Shown piece after piece: positions 1-8,072 of a stretch of DNA of 64,000 bases (the first letter of the stretch is position 1; each line of letters begins with the position of its first letter). The translations under genes were made by a program, and so were the position numbers. The notes under the pieces were generated by a model. The model was not told the origin of the DNA. It saw only the letters and a list, made by a program, of their open reading frames with translations, and made no database searches. The stretch lies in assembly GCF_007183175.1 (NCBI RefSeq), contig NZ_AP019807.1, positions 186,001 through 250,000 of the forward strand, in the 5' to 3' direction. Source of the DNA: Microbulbifer sp. GL-2 (GTDB lineage Bacteria; Pseudomonadota; Gammaproteobacteria; Pseudomonadales; Cellvibrionaceae).

Positions 1-543
1 TTCGGCCAGTGATTCACTATTGAAATCAGTTAGGCCAGACAGAACAAGCGCTGTAAAGGCCAAAGGTGCGAGCACACCCGCGCTTTTACTGATAATGCCC
101 ATGATGGCGATACGCATGGCCGCGCTCTCAGCAGGCCCCACCTTCACCACGTAGGGGTTTGAAGCCGTTTGCAGAATGGTCAGGCCAGCCCCCAGGCCAA
201 ACAGAGCCACCAGGAAAACCAGGTAGCTACCGGTTTGCACAGCCGGAATAAAAATCAGCGCAGCGACTGCCATGATTGCGAGGCCAATGGCCATGCCATC
301 GCGGTAGCCCGTTTTACGCAGAATAAACGACATGGGCAACGCCATGACGGTGTAGGCAATATAAAACGCAAAGGTAACGAACAGCGCCTGGAATTCTGTG
401 AGATCACAGAGCACTTTCAGGAACGGCATCAGCGAGCCATTCAGCCAGGTCACAAAACCAAAAATGAAAAACAGCATGCCGATAATTGCCATAGGCAACA
501 GGCTGCTGCGCGTCTCTCTTTGAACACTAACGGCGGATTCCAT
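1..543 (-). CDS. nagP: Sugar MFS transporter, N-terminal part (likely GlcNAc permease NagP)
   Basis: The open frame begins with ATG at 543 and runs off the left edge, giving 181 residues. It has a hydrophobic first segment with the motif FFIFGFVTWLNGSLMPFLK and, further on, LQTASNPYVV, both typical of the FucP/NagP family of proton-sugar symporters. At least four membrane segments are visible. It follows nagA by 51 bp in the same direction and is the last visible gene of the GlcNAc operon, so import of N-acetylglucosamine is the likely role. The substrate is inferred from context; the family is clear from the motifs. Confidence 0.85.
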   Translation of the reverse strand, partial: MESAVSVQRETRSSLLPMAIIGMLFFIFGFVTWLNGSLMPFLKVLCDLTEFQALFVTFAFYIAYTVMALPMSFILRKTGYRDGMAIGLAIMAVAALIFIPAVQTGSYLVFLVALFGLGAGLTILQTASNPYVVKVGPAESAAMRIAIMGIISKSAGVLAPLAFTALVLSGLTDFNSESLAE

Positions 544-594
544 AAGAAGTACCTTTTATATTTATTGTTGTTTGAACGTATTACGAAAAAAACT

Positions 595-1731
595 TCAAAT
601 GCTGTGAACCTCCCTGCCCGAAATCCAGGTCCTGCGTACTTGCAATTCGCTATCCAGTAAAATCATGTCTGCCGGCGCACCCACTGCCAGTCGGCCACCT
701 TCCACGTTGAGGAACGTCGCCGGATAAAGGGAGGCCATTCTCAGCGCTTCCTCTAATGGCACATCACACCAGTCTCGAATATTTCGTACGGCACCGATCA
801 TATCGAGGTGAGAGCCTGCCAGCTCTCCGGTAGTCGAAGTCAGCTTGTCTCCCTCGCGGGTCACCACGCGCTCAAACAAAGGGAAACTGCTCTCTTCACT
901 ACCGACGAGCGACATGGCGTCTGTCACCAGCATCAATTTCCCCCGGGGCTTGGCCTTCAGAGCCAGGCGAATTGCATCCGCACAGACATGATGGCCATCA
1001 ACAATCAGACCGCACCACGCATCATCACGGATCAACGCCGTTCCGACCACACCCGGTTCCCGAGACTGGAACGGCGACATCGCGTTATACAGATGGGTAA
1101 ATCCGCTCGCCCCCGCTTCCAATGCTGCAGTGGTTGTCGCCCCATCGGCATTTGAGTGCCCAAGACATATATGCACCCCCAGCGACACCAGTTTGCGGAT
1201 ATCCTCCGGCGCAACATTTTCAGGCGCCAGCGTCACGACTTTTACACCCAGGTCGTCACGTGCATAAATATCCAGCTCTGCCTGGCTGAGGCCTCGAATA
1301 AAACGCGCCTCATGGGTACCCTTTTTCGGGGTACTGAGATGCGGCCCCTCAAAGTGCACACCGATAATGCCGGGTATTTTTTTACGCAAGGCTGTACTAA
1401 TTGCATCCGCCGCGCGCTGCATGATTTCAACCTCATCAGTGATGAGTGTCGGCAACATACCCGTGGTACCAAAGCCGGCATGCGCACCGGCCATCTTCTG
1501 CAACGATGCCACCGTCGGCTCATTATTAAACAATGCACCCCCACCACCATTGACCTGAACATCAATCAGGCCCGGCGCCAGGGTACCGGGCAAGCGCTCC
1601 GCGCCAGAAGCCGGCACGTCACCACCTATCGCAGCGACTCTGCCATCGGCATTGATTGAGACCGGGATATCATTGAGAACCCGCTCACCATCGAACAAAC
1701 GCTCTGCCAGCAACACCTGAACCATGCGCAA
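595..1731 (-). CDS. nagA: N-acetylglucosamine-6-phosphate deacetylase
   Basis: A 378-residue amidohydrolase that removes the acetyl group from GlcNAc-6-phosphate in the cytoplasm. Family landmarks appear in order: GLIDVQVNGGGG near residue 57, HFEGPHLS (metal-site Glu), HICLGHSNAD, GFTHLYNAMSPF, VDGHHVC and LVTDAMSLVG, which carries the catalytic Asp. Length is normal for the family. A second ATG lies two codons after the chosen start. It sits between the deaminase gene (23 bp upstream) and the transporter, so the operon encodes uptake, phosphorylation, deacetylation and deamination of GlcNAc. Confidence 0.95.
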   Translation of the reverse strand: MRMVQVLLAERLFDGERVLNDIPVSINADGRVAAIGGDVPASGAERLPGTLAPGLIDVQVNGGGGALFNNEPTVASLQKMAGAHAGFGTTGMLPTLITDEVEIMQRAADAISTALRKKIPGIIGVHFEGPHLSTPKKGTHEARFIRGLSQAELDIYARDDLGVKVVTLAPENVAPEDIRKLVSLGVHICLGHSNADGATTTAALEAGASGFTHLYNAMSPFQSREPGVVGTALIRDDAWCGLIVDGHHVCADAIRLALKAKPRGKLMLVTDAMSLVGSEESSFPLFERVVTREGDKLTSTTGELAGSHLDMIGAVRNIRDWCDVPLEEALRMASLYPATFLNVEGGRLAVGAPADMILLDSELQVRRTWISGREVHSI

Positions 1732-1754
1732 CCCCCCTGCTCTAGCGGTCGAAC

Positions 1755-2753
1755 TCAGACCGTCCGGGTGACTTTTTTCAGACCTGCCGGCTCGTCCGGG
1801 TTAATCCCACGGCTAACAGCAACATGCGCTACATCAATATAGAAACGCTGTAACAGAAGTAGCGGAGCAACCCGTGGGTGTATGCCTTTTGAAGGCACAT
1901 GCAGATTAATCAGGGTGCCACCGCGACGGATAATATCTGCGATTTGTTCGCTATGGGTCTGATAGGATTCATCTTCAATCGGCACATTGATCACGGTCAG
2001 CTGCTGCTCAACCAGGGTTACCGGCCCATGTAAGAACTCCGCACTGGAAAAAGACTCTGCATGGATATTGCAGACTTCCTTTAGCTTCAGCGCCAGCTCG
2101 CAGGTAATGCCATAACCCGGTCCACGACCCAACACAACCAGATTTTTCACCGCAGCGAGATCTTCCGGGCGCAGTTGGGTCTCCGCGGAAACCACATCAC
2201 GCAGCGCCTGCGGCAGTTCATCAACAGCCTTCAGCATCTCTTCGTCTTGCTTCCAGTTGGCTACCAACTGCAGCACCGCGGACAACGTCGCCAGATAGCT
2301 TTTGGTCGCTGCGACCGCTTTTTCCGGCCCGGCTTTCAACGGCACCATCAAATCGACAATATCTTTGATCGGGGCCGATTCGTCATTCACAAAAGCGACG
2401 GTATAGGCGCCGGCCTCTTTGGCCATCTTCGCCTGAGCCAGGATGTCAGGACTACGGCCCGACTGGGAAATAACGATGACTAAGGAATCTTCCAGTTTGA
2501 GCGTGCGCCCATAGACACTGGATACCGAGGGCGCCGCAGCGAAAGTCGGCGTACCTGTCTCGATTTCAATTAGATATTTGGTAAACACGCCTGCATGATC
2601 AGAGGATCCACGCCCCACGATCATGACAAACCGCGGCGGCTTGTTGCGCAGGCGTTCACCCAGCTGGGCCATTACCGCAGCATTACTCTGCAGCTGTTCT
2701 GCAATACAATCCGGGGCTTCACGGGCCTCGGTTTCCATAATCGTCATCGCCAT
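1755..2753 (-). CDS. nagB-II: SIS-domain glucosamine-6-phosphate deaminase (NagB-II type)
   Basis: A 332-residue protein of two SIS sugar-isomerase domains, like the C-terminal half of GlmS but without the glutaminase domain. Visible motifs are MIVGRGSSDHAG, VIVISQSGRSPDI and EKAVAATKSY in the first domain, and VLGRGPGYG, ELALKLKEVC and SAEFLHGP in the second. In marine gammaproteobacteria this protein type replaces the classical NagB and converts glucosamine-6-phosphate to fructose-6-phosphate and ammonia. Position between nagK and nagA supports that role. A GlmS-like synthase is unlikely because the N-terminal glutamine amidotransferase domain is absent. Confidence 0.9.
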   Translation of the reverse strand: MAMTIMETEAREAPDCIAEQLQSNAAVMAQLGERLRNKPPRFVMIVGRGSSDHAGVFTKYLIEIETGTPTFAAAPSVSSVYGRTLKLEDSLVIVISQSGRSPDILAQAKMAKEAGAYTVAFVNDESAPIKDIVDLMVPLKAGPEKAVAATKSYLATLSAVLQLVANWKQDEEMLKAVDELPQALRDVVSAETQLRPEDLAAVKNLVVLGRGPGYGITCELALKLKEVCNIHAESFSSAEFLHGPVTLVEQQLTVINVPIEDESYQTHSEQIADIIRRGGTLINLHVPSKGIHPRVAPLLLLQRFYIDVAHVAVSRGINPDEPAGLKKVTRTV

Positions 2754-2811
2754 GATCTGTCTCCCTTAACGACCTCAGCGGGAAAATTCAATTCCGTACC
2801 AATCTTTTTAA

Positions 2812-3756
2812 TCATCCGAATACTGCTTTTCCATCAGCTTCGATAGCACCGGCACTGCCACTCGCCGCCTCGGCAACACACTGGCGAGCAAAATAAACAC
2901 AGCCAAACTCTGGCGGATCCAGGGCTTCCGCCGCACGCTCCACAACATGCGGAGCCATCCACTGCTTCAGACGCGGTGCAACACCGCCGATCAGGGAAAG
3001 CCGTGGAGCATTCATTTCCAATAATTTGTCCGCAAGGTCACTGATATAACTTGCACCATCACGCACGATCGCCAGCGCAACCGGATCGCCAGCTTCCGCA
3101 TACTCCACCACCGGCACCGCAAGGCGCGCATAATGACTGGAGGACTTTCCACCAATGCGTTCAAACACTTGCTGGGCATCGGCACTTTCCAGCGATGACA
3201 GCAATTCATCTTTCAAGCGGGAGTCTTCGGCGAGACCATCCAGGGCCAGAAACAGGTACTTGACCGCTTCCATCCCCATCCAGGCACCACTGCCCTTATC
3301 GCCATGGGGAAACCCATGGCCGCCCAAAAGACGAGCCTCACCATTGACCCAGGCGTAACCGCAAGAGCCGGTACCGGCAATAATGACCGCCCCATCACCA
3401 CCACGATGCGCACCAAGGCAGGCCGAGTGCTGATCAGTGGTGAGGAACATCTGTTTGAAGGGGTGCGCCCAGGCATCCATTTCATTGTAGAGGCTAGGCA
3501 TATTGACGCCCGCAAGACCAACACCGGCGACGAGTTCACCGAGCGCTTGGGGCGGAAGGCCTGCATCAGAAAGCGCAAGCGTGGCGGAACGCACAATCGA
3601 ATCTATTGTTTGCGCATAACCGTGGAGTGGATTCGCGGGGCCTGATACCCCTGTGCCCAACACCCGATTATCACTGTCGAGGATTGAAGCACGGCACTTG
3701 CTGCCGCCTCCATCAATACCAATATAAAGAATTTCCCTATCTCCCAACGCAGCCAT
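2812..3756 (-). CDS. nagK: BadF/BadG-family N-acetylglucosamine kinase
   Basis: A 314-residue ASKHA-fold ATPase. The phosphate-1 motif is YIGIDGGGSKCRA near residue 12, followed by AGTGSCGYAW and the GDKGSGAWMG segment; LSLIGGV is the adenosine motif. This family includes the GlcNAc-specific kinase NagK of Shewanella-type pathways. It is the first gene of the minus-strand nag operon, 58 bp before the deaminase, and the operon's control region lies directly upstream. The kinase call is strong; GlcNAc as substrate is inferred from the neighbours. Confidence 0.9.
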   Translation of the reverse strand: MAALGDREILYIGIDGGGSKCRASILDSDNRVLGTGVSGPANPLHGYAQTIDSIVRSATLALSDAGLPPQALGELVAGVGLAGVNMPSLYNEMDAWAHPFKQMFLTTDQHSACLGAHRGGDGAVIIAGTGSCGYAWVNGEARLLGGHGFPHGDKGSGAWMGMEAVKYLFLALDGLAEDSRLKDELLSSLESADAQQVFERIGGKSSSHYARLAVPVVEYAEAGDPVALAIVRDGASYISDLADKLLEMNAPRLSLIGGVAPRLKQWMAPHVVERAAEALDPPEFGCVYFARQCVAEAASGSAGAIEADGKAVFG

Positions 3757-3859
3757 CAGAAACGGCCTCTAAGAATTTGTATTGTTATGTACTACATCCG
3801 GGCTTCCCAGTCCCCCGGAAATAACGCCAGAATTGCAATATACGCTCCCGCGCTAACTA

Positions 3860-3874
3860 TGTAGTCATACTACA
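3860..3874. promoter_or_regulatory. Short palindrome upstream of nagK
   Basis: TGTAGTCATACTACA is a perfect inverted repeat with 6-base arms and a 3-base centre, 104 bp upstream of the nagK start. It may be an operator or a promoter-region palindrome. The regulator is unknown. Confidence 0.4.
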
Positions 3875-3880
3875 AGATCA

Positions 3881-3896
3881 ATGACAGCGTTGTCAT
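3881..3896. promoter_or_regulatory. LacI-type operator, probable NagR site
   Basis: ATGACAGCGTTGTCAT is a 16-base palindrome with a central CG step, as expected for a LacI-family operator. It lies about 125 bp upstream of nagK. LacI-type NagR repressors control GlcNAc genes in related marine bacteria, so this is the likely site of GlcNAc-responsive repression. No lacI-type gene is in the window, so the regulator would be encoded elsewhere. Confidence 0.6.
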
Positions 3897-3945
3897 CAAT
3901 TTTTTAAAATTTCCTGCCTGCATACCCGCCGTTGCCCTGTTTCGT

Positions 3946-4151
3946 ATGACGGGTTCCAACACCGTCGGTGTTGAGCTGGCTCCGCTGCTGCTCAAAGGCT
4001 ACCTGAGCAACTGGGTGCCGACAACCTTCAGCAACGGAGCACCGGGGAGCGTCACTGGATCAACGCCAACCTGCAGGGACGCGATGTTGAAATCCCCATC
4101 ATCGTGCTTGGTTCCAACCCCTGGGCTTTTTTTGTAAATAATCCGGTCTGA
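3946..4151 (+). pseudogene. Decayed PstS-like periplasmic binding protein fragment
   Basis: From 3946 the frame reads MTGSNTVGVELAPLLLKGYL, which resembles the start of phosphate-type (PBP superfamily) binding domains. Near 4010 the similarity jumps one frame to LGADNLQQRSTGERHWINA and then GRDVEIPII, again typical of that family, ending at a TGA at 4149-4151. There is no signal peptide and only about 65 residues remain, so this is a 5'- and 3'-truncated, frameshifted relic. The assignment rests on motif memory and is moderate. Confidence 0.45.
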
Positions 4152-4178
4152 TTTTTTTAAGGCCCATATGCGGGCCTT
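4152..4178. terminator. Bidirectional rho-independent terminator
   Basis: A 7-bp stem, AAGGCCC at 4159-4165 and GGGCCTT at 4172-4178, sits next to a T run on the plus strand at 4152-4158. It abuts the stop codon of the permease gene on the minus strand. Confidence 0.65.
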
Positions 4179-5873
4179 TCAAACTGTCGGTGCCTCAGAT
4201 TCAAGCAGCTCAGCAGCACCCTCTCGCCGCCAGCCAATAGCCCGGCTTAACAAAACAACAGGAATCAAACCCACCAGCACAATCATCAGGGCTCCCAGCG
4301 CTGAGCGCTCGAGCATTTCATCAGCAGCGAACTGGTAAACGTAAGTGGCAAGCGTATCGAAGCCAAAGGGACGCAGCAGTAATGTTGCCGGTAGCTCCTT
4401 CATACAATCCACAAATACAACCAGCCCACCGGTCAGCAGGCCAGCGCGTATCAATGGAAAATGCACTGCCCAAAGGGTTTGCCAACTGTTCCGCCCCAAT
4501 GCCCGGGAAGCGCGATCCATTGAAGGGGTTACTTTCTCTAGACTGGTTTCAATTGCTCCAGTGGAAACCGCCAGAAAGCGCACGGTGTAAGCAAAAATAA
4601 TGGCGAAGATACTGCCACTCAGCAGGAGCCCCATGGAAAAGCCGAAATGCTCTCTCAGCAGTGCATCCACAGCATTATCGAAAGCGGCCAGAGGGATCAA
4701 AACACCGATAGCCATTACCGCTCCCGGCAGTGCATATCCCAATTTGGAAAAGCCCACCAAAATTCGAAGCGCCCTGCCCGGTTGCAGTCGTTTGCCATAG
4801 GCCAGCAAAAGGCCTAGAAAAACGGACAGTAGCCCTGCGCAGGCTGACAACAACAGACTATTACCAGCAATCTCAATAAAATCGTCAGTCCAGTAGCTGG
4901 AAAAATTTCCGAGGGCATAGCCAGCCAGGACAAAAAGCGGCACTACAAAACCACCAATCAGCAAAAGCCAGCAAAATAATGCGGCCCCCAAACTGCGCAA
5001 ACCGCCCAACCTATAGCGGTCGCGATTGGAAGACGGTGACTGCACAAAGTGTTTTTGCCGTGCGCGGCCAATGCGCTCCAGTGCAATTAATAAAACCACA
5101 AATAACATGGTGCTACTGGCAATCTGCGCCGCACCACCCAGGTTGCCGTGGCTTAACCAGGTATCGTAAACACCTACGCTTAAGGTACGCACCGCAAAAA
5201 AGTCCACTGTGCCGAAATCATTCAGGGTTTCCATCAAAACCAGAGAAAGACCCACCGCAATAGCCGGCCGCGCCATGGGCAGGGATACCCTCAGGAAGCT
5301 CTGCCAGGGAGAACACCCAAGGGTGCGACTGGCAGCGCGGATACTGCCACACTGTTCAAGAAACGCCGCACGCGCGAGCATATAGACGTACGGATAGAGC
5401 ACCAGCGACAACATAGTGATGGCGCCCCCCATACTGCGTATTTCCGGGAACCAGTAATCCCTCGCGGTCTGCCATCCAAACCACTCACGCAGGGCCTTTT
5501 GTATTGGCCCGGCATATTCCAGCAGATCGGTATATACATAGGCAATCACATAGGCGGGCACCGCAAAAGGCAACAGTAGCGCCCACTCAAAAAAGCGACG
5601 CCCTGGAAACTGGCACATGGATACCAGCCAGGCACTGCCCACTCCAGCTAACAGTGTCAGTACAGCCACCCCAAGGGCAAGAATCAAAGTAGCGGAGACA
5701 TAGTGCAGGAGCACGGTTTCCCACAGGTGGGGCCAGATATTTTCTTCCGGGAACAGAGCCAGCCAGAAAATGGATAGCACGGGTAGAGCTACCAATATGG
5801 CAATAATGGCAACAAGGAGAAACCAGCGAGAGCCGGACGAGTAAGCGCGGGAAATCAGTGCAGTAAAGGTCAT
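4179..5873 (-). CDS. fbpB: Ferric iron ABC transporter permease (FbpB/AfuB type)
   Basis: A 564-residue inner-membrane protein with about twelve hydrophobic segments made of two fused BPD permease domains, as is usual for FbpB. The first half has the EAA-like loop AASRTLGCSPWQSFLRVSLP near residue 180; the second has ASRALGRNSWQTLWAVHFPL near residue 455. It lies downstream of the iron-binding protein gene in the same direction, with a terminator-like hairpin between them. No ATPase gene is adjacent, so that subunit must be encoded elsewhere. It would move Fe(III) from the periplasm into the cytoplasm. Confidence 0.9.
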   Translation of the reverse strand: MTFTALISRAYSSGSRWFLLVAIIAILVALPVLSIFWLALFPEENIWPHLWETVLLHYVSATLILALGVAVLTLLAGVGSAWLVSMCQFPGRRFFEWALLLPFAVPAYVIAYVYTDLLEYAGPIQKALREWFGWQTARDYWFPEIRSMGGAITMLSLVLYPYVYMLARAAFLEQCGSIRAASRTLGCSPWQSFLRVSLPMARPAIAVGLSLVLMETLNDFGTVDFFAVRTLSVGVYDTWLSHGNLGGAAQIASSTMLFVVLLIALERIGRARQKHFVQSPSSNRDRYRLGGLRSLGAALFCWLLLIGGFVVPLFVLAGYALGNFSSYWTDDFIEIAGNSLLLSACAGLLSVFLGLLLAYGKRLQPGRALRILVGFSKLGYALPGAVMAIGVLIPLAAFDNAVDALLREHFGFSMGLLLSGSIFAIIFAYTVRFLAVSTGAIETSLEKVTPSMDRASRALGRNSWQTLWAVHFPLIRAGLLTGGLVVFVDCMKELPATLLLRPFGFDTLATYVYQFAADEMLERSALGALMIVLVGLIPVVLLSRAIGWRREGAAELLESEAPTV

Positions 5874-5881
5874 CTATAAAA

Positions 5882-5918
5882 AAATCGCGGCCCTCACCTT
5901 TCGGCGGGACCGCGATTT
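5882..5918. terminator. Hairpin between the iron-binding protein and permease genes
   Basis: AAATCGCGG at 5882-5890 pairs with CCGCGATTT at 5910-5918 (9 bp). On the minus strand it follows the binding-protein gene and is followed by a T-rich stretch. It may act as an attenuating terminator, giving more binding protein than permease, as is common in iron ABC operons. Confidence 0.55.
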
Positions 5919-5942
5919 ACAAGTCAGTAAAAAGGTCACACT

Positions 5943-6982
5943 TTAGAAGTCAAAGCCCACTTCGTCTACCAGGCGCGATGCTGCGGGTACATTTGAACCG
6001 ATTTCGGTCAGGCTCAGGTTGTCCTCTTTAAACTCCCCATGTACTCCTTGATCAGCTTGGAGCGTGGGGTGCCGGGGCGTACCGGGAACTCATAGTTCTT
6101 CTCAGCGTATACGTACTGGGCATCGACACCACTGAGGAATTCCAGCAGCTTGATGGCATTATCCCGGTTGGGGGCATGCTTGGTCAGCGCCGCACCGGAA
6201 ATAAACATATGGGTACCGCGATCCTTCTGGTTAGGGAAGATCAGATTTACTGATTTGGCCCAATCCACCTGTTCCGGCTGCTCCTTATTGGTAATCATTT
6301 TGCCGAAGTAGTAGCTGTTACCCAGGGAAAGGTCACAGACACCTTCGCTGATCGCTTTTACCTGAGCGCGGTCATTGCCCTGGGGCTTACGCGCTAGATT
6401 CGCTTTCACGCCTTGCAGCCACTGCTTGGTTTCCGCCTCACCATGGTGGGCGATCATTGAAGCGATCAAGGACAATGTATAGGGATGCTTGCCGCTGCGA
6501 GTACAGATTCGGCCCTTCCACTTGGGGTCTACCAGTTCTTCGTAGCGAGTAATTTCACCCGGCTTAACGCGGTCTTTGGAGGCGTAAATTAAACGCGCCC
6601 GGGTAGTCAAGCCAAACCAGTTGCCGGCCTTATCACGGAATTGTGACGGGATATTGTCTTCCAGGGCTTCACTATTTACCGGTTGGGTCAACTGCTTGTT
6701 AAGCAGGTCCATCAGACTGCTGGTGTTGGAGGTGAGCACCAAGTCGGCGGGGCTATTGCGCCCTTCGCGCTGTAACCGCTCATTGAGCCCTTTGCTGGCA
6801 TACACCACCTTGGTCTCAATACCAGTCTTCTCGGTAAACTCCTCCAGTATCGGCTCAATCAGGAAAGGCTGGCGATAGGAGTAAATATTCACTTGCTCCG
6901 CAGCATTGGCCCCAATGGCGCCAACCAGGCCAACAGTTGCAATCGCTTTTTGAAAAAAAGATCTGGTAAACATGGGAGTCAT
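5943..6982 (-). CDS. fbpA: Fe(III) periplasmic binding protein (FbpA/FutA type), frameshifted near the 3' end
   Basis: The protein starts with a signal peptide (to about residue 27, ending GANAA) and continues with VNIYSYRQPFLIEPILEEFT, the usual start of ferric-binding proteins that capture iron in the periplasm. The uninterrupted frame ends early at 6014 after KEYMGSLKRTT. In the next frame the normal ending is present (FKEDNLSLTEIGSN, then VDEVGFDF and a stop at 5943). One G is missing from a G run at 6035-6038. With one base restored the gene is 347 codons, normal for the family. The loss is either a real mutation or a sequence error. A Fur-like box lies upstream. Confidence 0.85.
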
Positions 6983-7000
6983 ATCACCCTCAGCTTGATT

Positions 7001-7015
7001 TGAGAAGCATTCTCA
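7001..7015. promoter_or_regulatory. Fur box between iron-transport and lipoprotein genes
   Basis: TGAGAAGCATTCTCA is a perfect 6-3-6 palindrome and matches the core of the Fur consensus. It lies 19 bp upstream of the iron-binding protein start on the minus strand and 100 bp upstream of the lipoprotein on the plus strand, so it could control both. Confidence 0.7.
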
Positions 7016-7114
7016 TTTGAGTGAAGGGTAATGTCAACCTGGAAGTTCTGTACTCAGCAAAGTCGCAAGATCCCTCCTATGCTTAGGAGCAAGTCGGTCA
7101 CCTGCAGAGATCCC

Positions 7115-7546
7115 ATGTACCGTTTTATCCCCCTGTTCGCCATAGTTCTTATTCTTAACGGCTGCGGCCCCCAGGCAGATAAGCGAAATGCTTCCGAACA
7201 GGAAGCTTCACCAGCCGCAGACCAGTCAGCCAGTGAGGCCATGAAGCAACCGATCGCGCCTCCGACGGAACCCCCTCCCCCTGAAGGCTCCACCCCGCCA
7301 GGGGCCAGTGCTTCGGTTTGCACACCTGAGTGGTTCGCCTGGGTCCAGCAACAAATTATTGGCAAACAAAATGGCGATATGGCAAAGCTGTATCCATCCG
7401 GCTTACCCGCCGTTGGCAGCGATGAATGGTTTGCAGCGGTGACTATGCTGACAGGCGGTAACCTGAGCGGCGTTATACCCGGCAGCACCGAGTGGTGTGA
7501 TGCGATCCAAAAACGCCTCACCCAGACCGAAAGCCAAACCCAGTAG
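7115..7546 (+). CDS. Small proline-rich lipoprotein of unknown function
   Basis: 143 residues from the ATG at 7115; a longer frame from 7031 is possible, but only this start places the signal peptide first. MYRFIPLFAIVLILNGC ends in a lipobox with Cys at residue 17. A charged, Ala/Pro-rich linker with PPTEPPPPEG follows. The C-terminal domain has two short similar segments, CTPEWFAWVQQQI and VGSDEWFAAVTM, and a final Cys in STEWCDAIQKRL. I do not recognise the family. It is divergent from the iron-binding protein gene and shares the region with the Fur box, so iron control is possible. Confidence 0.7.
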   Translation: MYRFIPLFAIVLILNGCGPQADKRNASEQEASPAADQSASEAMKQPIAPPTEPPPPEGSTPPGASASVCTPEWFAWVQQQIIGKQNGDMAKLYPSGLPAVGSDEWFAAVTMLTGGNLSGVIPGSTEWCDAIQKRLTQTESQTQ

Positions 7547-7593
7547 GGGACTGGATAGTAAAGATAAGGGTTTTACAGCGAGGTAGTATCACC

Positions 7594-7857
7594 ATGAAGC
7601 CCATCAACAAGCTGATACTGGCCACTATCGCGGCGACAGCAATTCACCCAGCCATCGCCGATGAAAAACCGCCCCCGGGCGCCATGGCCCTTTCCACCGT
7701 GCTGACCAAGCTGGAGCAACAGGGTTTTACTCCTATTGTTGAGGTTGACCTGGACAAAGGCCGTTGGAAAGTCGAAGCCTACAAAGGCGACCAGAAACAC
7801 GAACTGGAAGTGGACCCCAACTCCGCCGAGATCCTGTCTGACAAACCAGATAGCTAA
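7594..7857 (+). CDS. Small secreted PepSY-domain protein
   Basis: 87 residues with a signal peptide ending near AIADEK at residue 23. The rest is one PepSY-like unit: LTKLEQQGFTPIVEVDLDKG, then RWKVEAYKGDQKHELEVDP. PepSY domains are small periplasmic modules linked to peptidase inhibition or signalling. It lies 47 bp after the lipoprotein and may be co-transcribed. A related small protein is encoded at 9695-10000. Confidence 0.75.
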   Translation: MKPINKLILATIAATAIHPAIADEKPPPGAMALSTVLTKLEQQGFTPIVEVDLDKGRWKVEAYKGDQKHELEVDPNSAEILSDKPDS

Positions 7858-7902
7858 TTATCGGTAGTTGACGCCCTTACTTAGGCCTAGTTGCCTCGAT
7901 GA

Positions 7903-7931
7903 GATTGCCCCAAATAATTCTTGGGGCAATC
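7903..7931. terminator. Stem-loop after the PepSY gene
   Basis: GATTGCCCC at 7903-7911 pairs with GGGGCAATC at 7923-7931, a perfect 9-bp stem with an 11-base loop. There is no strong T run, so it is a weak terminator or a structured leader for the downstream dehydrogenase. Confidence 0.4.
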
Positions 7932-8072
7932 CTTTGCCGGGCAATATCCATGTGATACTGGTTGGAACGCACGTAACAGCGATCATTTTGTCAAGTCGCT
8001 GACGCGATTGGTCAATCTCCCAGGCAATTATTCGGTTAATCTGATCGAAGATAAACGCCACAGGATAATAAA

